Source of the DNA: Neodontobutis hainanensis
Taxonomy: Eukaryota; Chordata; Actinopteri; Gobiiformes; Odontobutidae
NCBI GenBank assembly: GCA_024349245.1
Contig: JALDNG010000001.1
Span: forward strand, 632,001 to 696,000
DNA length: 64,000 nt
Reading direction: 5' to 3'
Positions within the stretch are counted from its first letter, which is position 1; each line of letters starts with the position of its first letter. Below the pieces are notes generated by a model that did no database searches, was not told the origin of the DNA, and saw only the letters and a program-made list of their open reading frames with translations. Position numbers and translations under genes: made by a program. Of this stretch, positions 13,936 to 25,335 are shown one piece after another.

Positions 13936-14973
13936 TAGATGTTAGAAAAATGGATTATTCTTCTTTATAGTGCACAGGGACTCTAGGATCATTATGGCCA
14001 ATGTGTGAGCATTTCCACTTCATTAACACATTCACATATAGTCTCCGCATTAACCACTCATAATGGCTGTGATATTTCAGGTTGGTTCATGTTCAGGTTT
14101 TTTATATCTTTCTACTGATACTTTTTATTTATTTATAAAACAGACCAATGCTTAAAAATCTGTCAAAGAAACTGCAAACCTTGTAATTCTCCTTTGTGGC
14201 TTAGATGATTGCTTGAGGGAGATTTCTTTTTGATTTCTTTCTTGTATGCATGAATTGATTTTTATGGCTAAATGCTCTAATTAGTACACCGAAATGGAGC
14301 TTTTTTTTAGAGCGCTGCAGTGAAATCTACAACCTCTGGTGAGCAGCAGAACAGAACAGGTTCAATATTGTGATTATGTTTCATTTAGATAAAGCTTGTA
14401 GCTGCTGTATGAGACCCAGTCACGGATCAGTTCAGAAAAACCTTCTTACACTGACTGTTTCCAGAAGGGAGATGTTTTTTTTTATGAGATTTAGATCATA
14501 TTTAAAGTGAGCTTATAAAATGTAGATGTGTTGCCATTAATCAAAATTCAGATAGTAAAGCCATATATTGCTGAACTATACAGTAGATAGAGGCTGATAC
14601 CTGTTATTGCAACATTTCTTTCAACTGAGAGCTGCAGTAGCTTTCATATTTTGTTGAAGTTGAGTGGAATGCAATGTAGACAGTGAATGCAAAGTTTTCA
14701 GTTCACACAGAAAGAGCAGTAGGACATCGACTGGCCTTAAACACACCCTCTGCATACAAATCAGAACTATGTTTCAAAAGTTGTATGGGAGGCAGTGTAC
14801 ACACATCTACCAATATGTGTGTGTAAAAACAAGTTACAAGTTTTTAAAGTTTTTTGTGAGAAAAAAATGTCATCCTCATGCTTGGGAATTATTTGTAGTT
14901 TTTATTATATCCCATGTTGCGTTTAGGGTTGTCAAGATGGTTTCCAGTAAAATCCAAAGAAAAGCCTGTAACA

Positions 14974-16575
14974 TCATCCATCTTCTACCGCTTATCCGGG
15001 GCCAGGTGTGCGGGAGTAGCAGTCTAAGCAAAGACGCCCAGACTTCCCTCTCCCCAGACACTTCCTCCAGCTCTTCCGGGCCAACCGAGAGACGTAGTCT
15101 CTACGTCTTCCCCAAGGTCTCCTCCCGGTGGGACATGCCCGGAACACCTCCCTAGGGAGGCGTCCAGGAGGCATCGGAAACATGCCTGAGCCACCTCAGC
15201 TGGCTCCTCTAGATGTGGAGGAGCAGTGGCTCTACTTTGAGCTCCACCAGAGTGACCAAGCTTCTCACCCTATCTCTAAGGGAGCACCCCGCCACCCTGT
15301 GGAGAAAAGCTAATTTCGGCCGCCTGTTTCCAGGATCTTGTTCTTCCTGTCATGACCCAAAGCTCATGACCATAGGTGAGAGCAGCAACATAGATCGGCC
15401 GGTAAATCGAGAGCTTTGCCTTGCTGCTCAGCTCCTTTACCACAACAGACCGGTACATTGACCGCATCTCTGCAGAAACTGCACCAATCCGTCTGTCAAT
15501 CTCTCCTTCCCTCACTCGTGAACAAGATACTTAAACTCCTCCACTTGAGGCAGGAGCTCTCCACCTACCTCAAGTGGGCAAGCCCCGCTTTTCCGACTGA
15601 GAACCATGGTCTCAGACTCCCTCCGGCCCTTGGCTACGCCTAGAATTACTGTCCATAAAGATAATGACCAGGACCGGCAAAGGGCAGCCCTGCCGATGTC
15701 CAACATGCACCGGGTAATGCGAACCAAGCTCCTGGTCAAACAGCCCTTAGCAAAGGGCCCCGGCCCCATACTCCCAGAGCACCTCACAACATCCAGAGAC
15801 TTGAGGTACTGAGGGCGTTTCTCATCCACCCCCGGTGCCTTGCCACCAAGGAGCTTCCCAACTACCTCAGTGAATTCAGCTTGGGTGATGGACGAGTCCA
15901 CCTCTGAGCCCTCGGCCTCTGCTTTCTCAGTAAAGACATGTTGGTGGGGTTGAGGAGATCCTCAAAGTATTCCTTCCACCGTCACACAATGTCCCCAGCT
16001 GAATTAAGCAGATTCCCACCTCCACTGTTAACAGTTTTGGCAGGGCACTGCCTCCCCCTCTTGAGGCGCCGGACAGTTTGTCAGAATTTCTTTGAGGTCG
16101 ACCAATAGTCCTGCTCCATGGCCTTGCCAAACTTCTCACAGACCCGATTTTTTGCCTCCAAAACCACCCGGGCTTTAGCCCGCTTAGCCTGCCGGTAACC
16201 ATCAGCTCCCTCAGGAGTCCCAAAAGCCAACCAGGCATGATATGTCTCCTTCTTCAGCTTGACAGCATCCCTTACTTCCAGTGTCCACCACCGGGTTCGG
16301 GGATTGCCACCACGGCAGGCACCGGAGTCTTCTCGGCCACAGCTCCGAATGGCATGGTCCATTTGGACTCAATGTCTCCAGTCTCCTTCGGAATCTGATC
16401 GAAGCTCTGCCGGAGGTGGGAGTTAAAGATCTCTCTGACAGGGGACTCGGATAAACATTCCCAACAGACCCTCACAGTATGTTTGGGTCTGCCAAGTCTG
16501 TCCAGCTTTCTCCCCCGCTATCGGATCCAACTCATCACCAGGTGGTGATCAGTTGACAGCTCCGCCCCCCGAGTG
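14974..16575 (-). mobile_element. Internally deleted non-LTR retrotransposon in reverse orientation (endonuclease end, partial RT, 3' end)
   Basis: Read on the minus strand from 16575 downward, this shows in order: the end of an apurinic-type endonuclease (STDHHL at 16556-16539), a linker (blocks REIFNSHLRQSF, GDIESKWTM, CRGGNPRTRWWTLEVRDAVK), a partial reverse transcriptase (GGKAPGVDE, then CPLEVGGELLPQVEEFKYL around 15590-15530), the thumb/C-terminal region (REGEIDRRIGA, LSIYRPIYVAALTYGHELWV) and the terminal PPGRLPREVFRACPTGRR and EREVWASLLRLL blocks. The catalytic palm with its ADD box is missing: the reading jumps from about YLKSLDVV to LVRI and then to SETMVLSRKSGA, so one or more internal deletions removed it. 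Several frameshifts are present and it is inactive. The 3' end (CCGGATAAGCGGTAGAAGAT on the minus strand) is intact at about 14974-15000. Confidence 0.85.
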
Positions 16576-16623
16576 TTACTATATATAGTATACTATATTT
16601 CCATACAACATACACTATACTAC

Positions 16624-17215
16624 TGGGCGGCAGTTGCTCAATGGGTAGAGTGGCAGGCCTTCGACCGGCCGGTGGGCGGTTCGATCCCCATTCAAAACAT
16701 CCCAAAACATCATAACATCCCGCTCTCTCCCACATACCGTCGTTGTGTCATTCAGCAAGACACTTAATCTACATTGCCTCCAGTGATGTTCTGTAACACT
16801 GGTAAATAGCTGAATGTATGTAAAGGTATGTAATAGGTACACGTGGCAGAGTGGTTAGCACTCCTGCCTCACAGCAAGAAGGTTGTGAGTTCAAAACCCG
16901 GCCGACTCCGGCTTCCTCCCACTGTCCAAACACATGTATGTATAGGTTAATTGGCAACTCTAAAGTGTCCCTAGTGAATGAATGTGAGAGTGAATGGTTG
17001 TCTGTCAATGTTTGTCTCTATATGTTAGCCCTGCGACTAACTGGCCACTGTCCAGGGTGTACCCCGCCGCAGGCCCAAAGCTACTGGGATAGGCTCCAGT
17101 CACCCGCGACCCCTAACGGGACAAAGTGGTAGAAATTGAATGAATGAATGAATGTATGTAAAGCACTTTGAGTGCCTACTACAGTAGGTGGAAAAGAGCT
17201 ATATAAAAAAGATTA
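16624..17215 (+). mobile_element. tRNA-like SINE, interrupted by a nested SINE
   Basis: The head (16626-16690) looks tRNA-derived: an A-box-like GTTGCTCAATGGGTAGAG and a good B box GGTTCGATCCC. The body includes CAGCAAGACACTTAATC and CAGTGATGTTCTGTA. After an insertion (16826-17149) the element resumes with GTAAAGCACTTTGAGTGCCT and ends GAAAAGAGCTATATAAA at about 17205. The tail (AAAGCACTTTGAGT...TATATAAA) matches the 3' tail of the L2-like LINE at 913-950, as in SINEs that borrow the machinery of a partner LINE. It is not a functional tRNA gene: no cloverleaf 3' half with a plausible acceptor stem was seen. Confidence 0.7.
16826..17149 (+). mobile_element. Nested tRNA-derived SINE with (GAAT)n tail and 14-bp target-site duplication
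   Basis: The head carries an A-box-like TGGCAGAGTGG and a degenerate B box (GAGTTCAAAACCC). The body has GGTTAATTGGCAACTCTAAA, GTTAGCCCTGCGACTAACTG, CCAGGGTGTACCCCGCC and GGGATAGGCTCCAG, and the element ends in GAATGAATGAATG. The same family occurs at 27772-28120, 31723-32035 and 43156-43465. It is flanked by GAATGTATGTAAAG at 16812-16825 and 17150-17163, inside the host SINE. This is the signature of target-primed reverse transcription. The duplication partly overlaps the GAAT tail, so its exact length is slightly uncertain. Confidence 0.8.
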
Positions 17216-17219
17216 TTAT

Positions 17220-17385
17220 TATAAAATTATTACTATATTTTTACCATACTACACTATATTACAATATACTTTAATATACCATACTAGACTACACAATACT
17301 ATACTACACTATACGATACAATACCATCCCATACCATGCTATACTAAACCATACTATACAATACTAATAAAATACCATACCATTG
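17220..17385. repeat. Degenerate CTATA/CCATA-rich simple repeat
   Basis: An irregular run of five- to ten-base units such as TACTATAC, CATACTAC, ACACTATA and ATACCATA. Related patches are at 16577-16622 and 17551-17585, so the SINE cluster appears to have inserted into or beside a pre-existing low-complexity tract. Open frames here are compositional only. Confidence 0.75.
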
Positions 17386-20300
17386 TAAACCTTTAAACAG
17401 AATTACTGAACCGGACTTAATAATTAGCTTTATAAAGGGTTTATAAAAATGTATATATGACCCCTAATGTAAATTTAATATTGTATAGTGAATTATTAAT
17501 AGTATAATAATAATTTACCCAGTTTTATTTAAAAAAAAAACTTGTGGGACAGCATACTACACTATACTATGCTACAAATATACTACTGTTTGAAATTTTT
17601 ACGTTCTGGAATTTAAAACCAATGTTGAAAAACTTCACACGCAACTTTAAGTAAAACTTGCAAATGTAGTCTGACAAAAAAAATCTCACCAATACAACAA
17701 AAACACCTTCAAACATATTAATATTAATAGCCTGACCTTAAGTTGGTTAAGTTGGTTTTCTGAGAGTTTAATGAGCTGCAGTGACAATTAGTACACTTCA
17801 AGGTCTAATTGGTGATTTATGCAAGTTTGTCGTAGCCTTTGTCTGCTTAACCATTCTCAGATGCAGTCTACCAAAAATACCAAATCAGTACATGATGGAT
17901 TTCTGTGTTCGGCTGAAGCCTCACAACGAAATGATTAATCTTGTAGCTGCTGCCTTTTGATTTTGATCGGTTGACACACGCTGACATTTACCGCTGATGT
18001 AAAGAGACTGCAAAAAATAGTGCTATCAAAGTGCATCGTTGTTTCAGTGCACACATCTTGATGGAATCTGACATTTTTCCACAGCATTGAAAAATACATC
18101 CAAGTAAAGGCTCGCGGCAATGTAATATTTATCACTTAGAACAGTTTTTTTTTTAACAGTGTATCTTGTTTAAAACGGACAATTTTATGGTGTTTGTTGT
18201 TGCAGCGCAGCAACAAAGTGCACAATGAATAAACTAGAGATAGTTCATCAAAGGGAGTCACGGTCGAAGTGGATTCATTAGAGGCAAATTGACTTGACAA
18301 GCGCGACCAGGACCAGTGGACTATTGATCAGCTGCTGTCATCAGTTTAGGTGATTGGTGCTGAAGGGGAGCGTGGAGGAAATCAAACGGAGAAAGTACAG
18401 GTGAAGCAAACTGTACAGAATAAAACAGACACTAGAGATTGGAGAAAAACAGAGATAGTTATAAGAGAAAAGATACTTGCTGGGTCGACTTTGTTCTAAA
18501 GAAAAAGTACAATTATTTAAAAATAATCTTACTCTAGAAGACATGAAGGTCCACAAGATACAAAATACAAGTGATATTCTCTACAAGTGACGCTCTTGAG
18601 AAAATATCATGTCCACAGACATTTATAAACTATTTGTGGGGCGTGGCCTAAATAATTTTTTTGTCTGAGTCTTGGCTACTGTTGTCAATATTCGAAGTCT
18701 ATACTGAGTGTAGGAATAGGTCATTCCATGTAAAATTTACAGATTTACAAAAAGATTGATCATCCTCATTTTATGCTTCTTTTTGTAATCCAACAAGTAG
18801 CATTAATTTGGGGTTAGTATCTTCTTAAATTTGTGAGATATTTATCTTTCAAATGAGGGTCCGTCCAAAATCAAGGCTTCTGTTCCATGAGCCTTAGTGT
18901 CCGGATTATCTGTGGAATAATATTCGAAGACAATATTCTACATCATGGAATGACCTCAGTATTTTGTATTTATTTTACAAAAGAACACAATGGCGAAAGC
19001 ACATTTTTCCAACTGGCAGCCAGACAAAAAGAACCCCAAGAAGTGTGAGATCAAGATAAAGTAACGGAAATAAAAGGGCCTAACCAGCGATTTTGAGAGA
19101 TATTGAGAGAAATGGTGAAAGTGGAGACAGCGGCCGCCAAAGAGAGAGATGGCCTTCATAAAGAGGCTGACGGAGCTGTTGACAGTTGAAGTGGTGTGGA
19201 TATTTCACAGTGAGGTAAGTTGGAAGGACTGTTTGTCTTCGAGCCTCTGCTGGTATTTTTAGACAGCACTACATGATTCGTCCGCTGAGTAAATGGAAAC
19301 CTGGACCGACTAAAGACAGATGGAGTACATTTCTCAAAAAAACATGGAAACAAATGGTATTTCATTTATCTTTATCACATTCTTTGATTGGTCATTACCA
19401 TCGGATGAGATTTGACTGAAATCATTTTGTCTAGGAGTCCAGAATTTCTTAAGGAAGTTCGGACAAGTTTGCAACTAATCACTACTTTTCCCGTCTCTCA
19501 AGAAGAACTGCAGAAGCATCTTCTGAGGCACAACATGTCTCTGTGATTTTATGCTAAAACTTAGCAAACTGTACACTCCCATTGCCTGAAAATGTCTACA
19601 ATGTTTCTTAGTCTGTAATGGATTTCAACAAAATGGATAAAAAAGGATCACCGCGACCTGGTATGAGTACCTCAAATACTGCATGTTAGTGGCTCTCTTA
19701 GTGCATCATCTCCTCTACAGGCCTTTCAGTCTTCCAGCCATTAGCCAAAGGAAAGAAAGTGCACATTGGCATTTCGGGGAAAGAAAAAGGAGTCAGGAAG
19801 CGAGATTGATTCTGAGCTCTACCTAAGCACAATGCAGCCGCACGGTTAAATGGTACTGCACTGGTGTAATTTCCTGCTGCTGTAAGAGCTCGCCATTCAC
19901 TCACCGACTGACGCCTCAAACAGGCTCCTTCAGTGCAACATTATGTGATTGGGAAAGCAACAGAATGTCAGCTTGGCCCCTCGACGCCGCCACTGACATT
20001 GCTATTTGAGTGGAAAGAAATATGTACTGGGAGAAATGATAATACAGAGATGTTAGACGTGATGCTGGAGGTAGCGTTCGCGGCTGGCCAGAGCTACTTC
20101 AGTTCCCGTTGGGGCCACTTACTCTTTTTAACAGCCTCTTCTCTCGTCGTCGCAGTGAAAGGAGTGTCTTCTCACATTTGCACAAGCTAAATGAATAAGT
20201 TCTGAAGTTTGACAGCGAAATCGGGAACAAGGGAGTGCGCTGCAGGAACAGGTTTAATAAGCTTCTAAAAAGTTCAGCTATATTTCATCCGGAGCTTTAA

Positions 20301-23300
20301 AACTTTCCTTCATGGACATATGGTGAATTGATTTTCTGAGTAAATAATCATTCTTTGAGTCATTTTTCATTTTTAATTTTGTACCGTGCACCTGGAAAAG
20401 AAGTTTAGCTATCACAATTAGGAATCCCAAGCGGAAAAAAAAGAATTTGCAGGGGATCTCTCATCAAGGTTTCATCCAACTTCAAGAAAATAATTGAGCT
20501 GTTAAAGCACATACAACTTTTATGAGTCAGTATCTTGAAAATATAGAAGAGTACATATGTACATATTTATATATTTATAAATATATATTTATATATTTAT
20601 AAATATATATTTATATATTTTTTTTAGATTTTGCAAAAAGTCTGGCCAACCCTACCCATTTTATTTTTTGGACTTGTGTTAAATGTCTTGATTGCATGTT
20701 TAAGTGATATCATTTGTCTCAGATAACATTGTTTTTTTTCTTTCTCGGGAGTTATCACATTGAGGACAAATTGCCACATTAGGTTTAATAAAGTATAATA
20801 TCATGTCACTGTTGGCTAAATAATCCCTTTATGCTTTTAATGGCCTGTGGCTTGGTTTGTTTCACAGCTCAATGGCTACTAATTAAGCTGATACGTGGAT
20901 TTGTTATACAAGAAAACAATTTGCTCTCGCTGCACTAATTGATCTCGACTCACATTCACTACCTGAGAAATAGCCTTCACAATATTGTTTTTTTTTTCTT
21001 TTTTTATTATGATGTTGATGTTATATATTGCATAATTGAATTAATGCAGCGTTAGTATCCAAAATAAGCCTCGTTGAAGAAATGGTGGTGACACTGGTAA
21101 CTGCCACGATAAAGACTTGCTGAGTTGGAATTCATAAAGCGTTGGGCTGAGTGCGGTATGGAGCGGCTGTTCTTAAGAACTATGCAGTGAAGAAGATACT
21201 GACAGATAGGATTAGGAGAGCTGCAGATCTTTGTTTCACTGCCTGGTTACAAGAGCCAGACTAATCAAACAGACAAGCTTTTTATGCTTGATGGGGATTG
21301 TTGAAACAGATTGTTTGCCTGATATGAATGTGAATTACTGGTGTAATATTGACAGTTATATTGGGACACTTATTATCTGCCCAGATAATTCATGTGGGTG
21401 CATATTCACACAGCGGAGGTCAAAGTTTGTTTCCTTTCTTTTACATAAATCAGGAAATAAACTGATATGATATACTGTATATGTTCACACAGCCTTGTTT
21501 GGTCTGATTTCGTGGAACTCTATTTAGTTTCCTCGGAACGTTTGGTGCAATTGGGGAAGTGTTAATGCAATTATTGTTTTTGGTCTGTTCCCAAGCAAAC
21601 ACAGTTTAATTAAAGTGAGAAAAAAAAATATTGCATCTCTGTTCACTGCTAATTTGGTGGCCATTAGCATCACCAGCTGTAAGTCACTCAGAAAATTTGT
21701 GACTTTTTCCAATCATTATATGTCGTGGAACATGGAATGTTTATTTATATTTATATATAATTCATATATTTATTGTTTTACTGCCATTAAACTGAATGAC
21801 CATAAGCATAAAGATTAGACAAGCTATGGCCTTTTAACAGATTGATATTTCATTTATATAATACTTAATATGGTCAGTGATGTAAATGTTAGGATCCCAT
21901 TAAAAATGTAATAACTTTAAATACAACATTTATGACTGAATTAAAAAAAAAAAGCAGATGTGAGGATTGTTGCCATTCACACAAGGAGCCGTGCGTTAAT
22001 CACGTTGACCTCATTAATAATGTGTAGTTGCCGTTATTGCTCTCAGAGACATTGCTCGACATTACACCACTTAAACTCCAAGAGGAATTGATTTCCATTC
22101 TCTACTGACATGTTTAACCTCCAATCCACCACCCAGCCCTAATCAATTGTTCTTTGGCCAAAGCTCTCGCTGCAGATTCATATAAGACTGTCAAAATCAT
22201 ACTTGTTTATTCCCCCTGAGATCAGAAGTCCAATAAGGTGAGAGTGTAAACAAAAGCAGTTATGATATACAGCATCATGTTTTCAGAAAGTAGTAGTAGT
22301 TTTTGGTTGCCCTGCAGGGACATGTCTATGAATTCAAGAAAATCTATTTAGTTCATAAATGTCCTAAGACTGTGTTTCTAAAACATCTCACTTCAACATT
22401 GAAAATATTACCTAGAATGCATTCTTCCTAATATAGACAAATACAAAACTAGTTATGTTGATGAAAACATAATTTGTAGTGTTTTCTATTTTGTTCATCT
22501 ATACACTACAACATTTTACACATAACTTAACATTTTTAAGTAAGGCAGTTGCTTGCATTACATTTTTTTTATTAGATCGTACACTTCATTCTTTTCATGT
22601 GTTCTTATATCTATTGCAGGAAGTGTTGGAGTCTGCTTGGGCTCAGGCTCCGCCCTCAGCAAATCTCTTTAGATCCCTTCAAGCCAATTAGGGTAGAGAA
22701 AATCAGGATGTAAAGCAACCGAAGAGAAACTCAGGAAGTAAATCGGTCTTTTAACTAATCTCCCTTGAGGGAACTGGGTGATAAAGTGGAAAGAGTTGGA
22801 CAGAAAAAAAAAAAGTGGAAGTTTAGAGCAAAAGATCTTTATCCGTACATACATCACTCATGAAGCATCTGCGTCTGAATGCGTGCCCCCCCATATGCTG
22901 GCTGATGTATCACAAGCAGCTGTACCTTCACGTCGCCGGCTTTGGCACCAATCTCCCTGCAGCAAAACAACACAGCGCAGATGCTCGCAGTGCAACAGGA
23001 GAAAAGACTGGAGCTGTACTACAATCACCGCGGGCAGAAACCAGATTATAACACAGCTTTGTATATTAAAGTGTATGTTAGCGTGCATGTGAGGGAGTAT
23101 AAATAAAATATCCAGGAGTGTGCGCCAGCCCCTACAGCCTCTCTATGTCTCCACTTGAATTCAAGTTATGACAGAGGCCGCTTGTCATTTCCTGCCATCA
23201 TCAAATTATTGAATTACACACGGCGTCTTACCCGAGGCTTTTGTAAACACCTGCTGGTCAGCTTAAGTGAGTTTATTTGCAGCGCCCGCTCGAATAGCCC

Positions 23301-24834
23301 CGTGGGTGCAAATGGCCGTTTATTCTCACAAAAGAAGAGCCACTTTAGCCACTTTAGCCACGTTGACTATACTTGTGCGGACGCAGCATAAACAGTTGTC
23401 CACAATGCAGAAGGTACATTTTGACAAAGCCGGCTAATATTTCTGCTTATCTTACTACACAGCTGCGGAACAGTCAGCAGGGATTTCCACTCAAGTGATC
23501 TACACCTTTGAATTGTGACAAGCTAAAAGTGCTGCAGTTCTTTGGTTTTTCTGCTCTGGTAAATGTTTTTTTTCCCACTTGTATCAAAGACTTGAGTGCT
23601 TATTGCTGTGCAGTGCTGATTTTTGCCCACTGTTTCAGGTTTGAGGTTATATTTATCCCACTGCTCCCACTAACCGCACCAGCATATAAAACCTGAAAGC
23701 CTTCTCAAAAGCCATCACACATTCTCCTCGGCGCATGGCAGTGTCGACTCTGTGGCTGCGAGCTTGAGCAGCTGACAGAGGGATCGGCCAGCTTATGGTG
23801 GTTTACACCAAAAGCCGACTCAATATGAGTTAAGCCTGGTTTAAGAGCAGCTCCTGGATTGTTTTGTGTAGATACTGCAACAAGTTAAAGAGAAAAACAA
23901 AAGCTTTCTAGTTATTTATGTTTTTACAGTAGGTTTAATGTATATGTTGAGTTGTGGTTTTGTCAAATGGGTAGTTTTGCGTTCTCTTGTTGCTGAGATG
24001 GGGCAGAAAATAGCAGCTTTGCTCTTTTGTTGTGCCTGTCAGAGTGGAGTCATAATTTAGTTACAGATCAGCAAAAAAAAGTTACATCTTTGAGAAAAAT
24101 GCAAATTCCTCATGTTCCTGGGGTCAAAGGGTCAGAAACTAAAGTAATCTATATATCAGCATTTATTTGGCAAATTCTGTTGACATTTTGCAATATTATT
24201 TTGAGACTAACTTGCCCAGCCCTGGTCTATAGTGAATGTCCAATGTCTGGCTCAGGGACCAAACATGGTCTGCAGGTTGTATTATTTAAGGCCTCTAGGA
24301 CTGTCAGACTAAAAAAAGGATACCAGTGATATCTGTGTTACTCATAACAGCATCATTTTCTAACCATGTAACTGAAAGGTGACGGATCCAAAATGCCAGT
24401 ACATTATTGGCCTATCTGGCTGAATTTGAAAAAAATAATTGTTTAATTTTGCTGCTGCATCCTCATAAATATAAGAATGTCCAAGATTTCTTGTATTAGG
24501 GATTTCTTCCTTTTTGTGAATGGTCAAGTGCATCTGAAATGATCATTTAAATAAAATAAGTACTTAGTGACTCTATGTTTCCATTCATGTTTGATATATG
24601 CTCATCCAATGTCAAATTCAAAAGCCTCTCTTTAAAAATGATTGGAAGTATCAGTTATATCAGGACAATCAGGAACTGTCGAATATTTGAATGTGCGAAT
24701 GTATTTTTTTTGTTCATCAGCTTTCATCACTGTTCTATTTCAACTAAACACATTGTGATTTTTTTTTTTTTTGATTTTTTATATTTTTTTGTAATTTGTA
24801 CAATAACAAGCTTTTATTTAAATATTTGAATAAA
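17386..24834. other. Non-coding stretch, no gene recognised
   Basis: About 7.4 kb of AT-rich DNA. No reading frame has recognisable domains or exon-like splice boundaries; the longest (for example 22778-23092, 104 codons) overlap frames in other phases and look accidental. Only a short AT-rich tandem repeat at 20565-20620 stands out. It lies upstream of exon 2 of the dystrophin gene and may be intron 1 or intergenic. Confidence 0.55.
20565..20620. repeat. 22-bp AT-rich tandem repeat
   Basis: About 2.5 copies of a 22-bp unit beginning ATTTATATATTTATAAATAT, each partly palindromic, followed by a T8 run. Confidence 0.85.
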
Positions 24835-25335
24835 CTTTCCCCCGAGCCACTCCCTTGTCAATTTTGTAAACACACTGCAAGACCTCAGTCTACGAGAGCA
24901 GCTTCATGTGGAGACTGTAAAGTTCCATTTTGAAAAACAGAAAACTTCTTCTGTGAAAGCAGCTCCCCAATGGAAGTCTCTTCCTGCTGAGATAAAGACT
25001 GTAACTAAACTGTCCACTTTCAAAAAACAGACAAAACCCTGGCTCATACAACAACAACAATGTGATCAGGTATACATTTTCAAAGTGTGGATGTGTGTTT
25101 GTGTATGACTGTGGGCATGTGTGTATATATATATCTAGATCTATTTAGTTTTTGGCCATTTTATTGTATTTACTGTTTATTTTTTCTCTCCATCTAGTGT
25201 AATATAAACTGTAAAAAAGCCCTTCTGGGGATAGGGGTTGTGAATTAGCCTTGGCTAAACACTGTGATACTAACATTGGATTGCTTTAAGAAATTACTCT
25301 ATGTTTATTCTATCTGTCCCAATCAAATAAACCAT
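24835..25335 (+). mobile_element. 5'-truncated non-LTR retrotransposon 3' end
   Basis: An open stretch around 24908-25060 encodes the end of a LINE polymerase (blocks QWKSLPAEIKTV and LSTFKKQTKPWLI, compare KLWNLLPTDIKVL...FKLFTFSLKS in the element at 1050-2395). It is followed by a 3' UTR with AAGCCCTTCTGGGGATAGGG and GAATTAGCC, ending CAATCAAATAAACCATG. The 3' UTR layout matches that of the 1050-2395 element, so both belong to one family. Only the last few hundred bases are present. Confidence 0.75.

Noticed and set aside
14664..15155. 163-codon open frame on the + strand
   Set aside because: Its second half is the antisense of the retrotransposon at 14974-16575, and its first half has no recognisable features.
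16626..16690. tRNA gene suggested by A-box and B-box-like motifs
   Set aside because: No full cloverleaf, and it continues into a SINE body and LINE-like tail.
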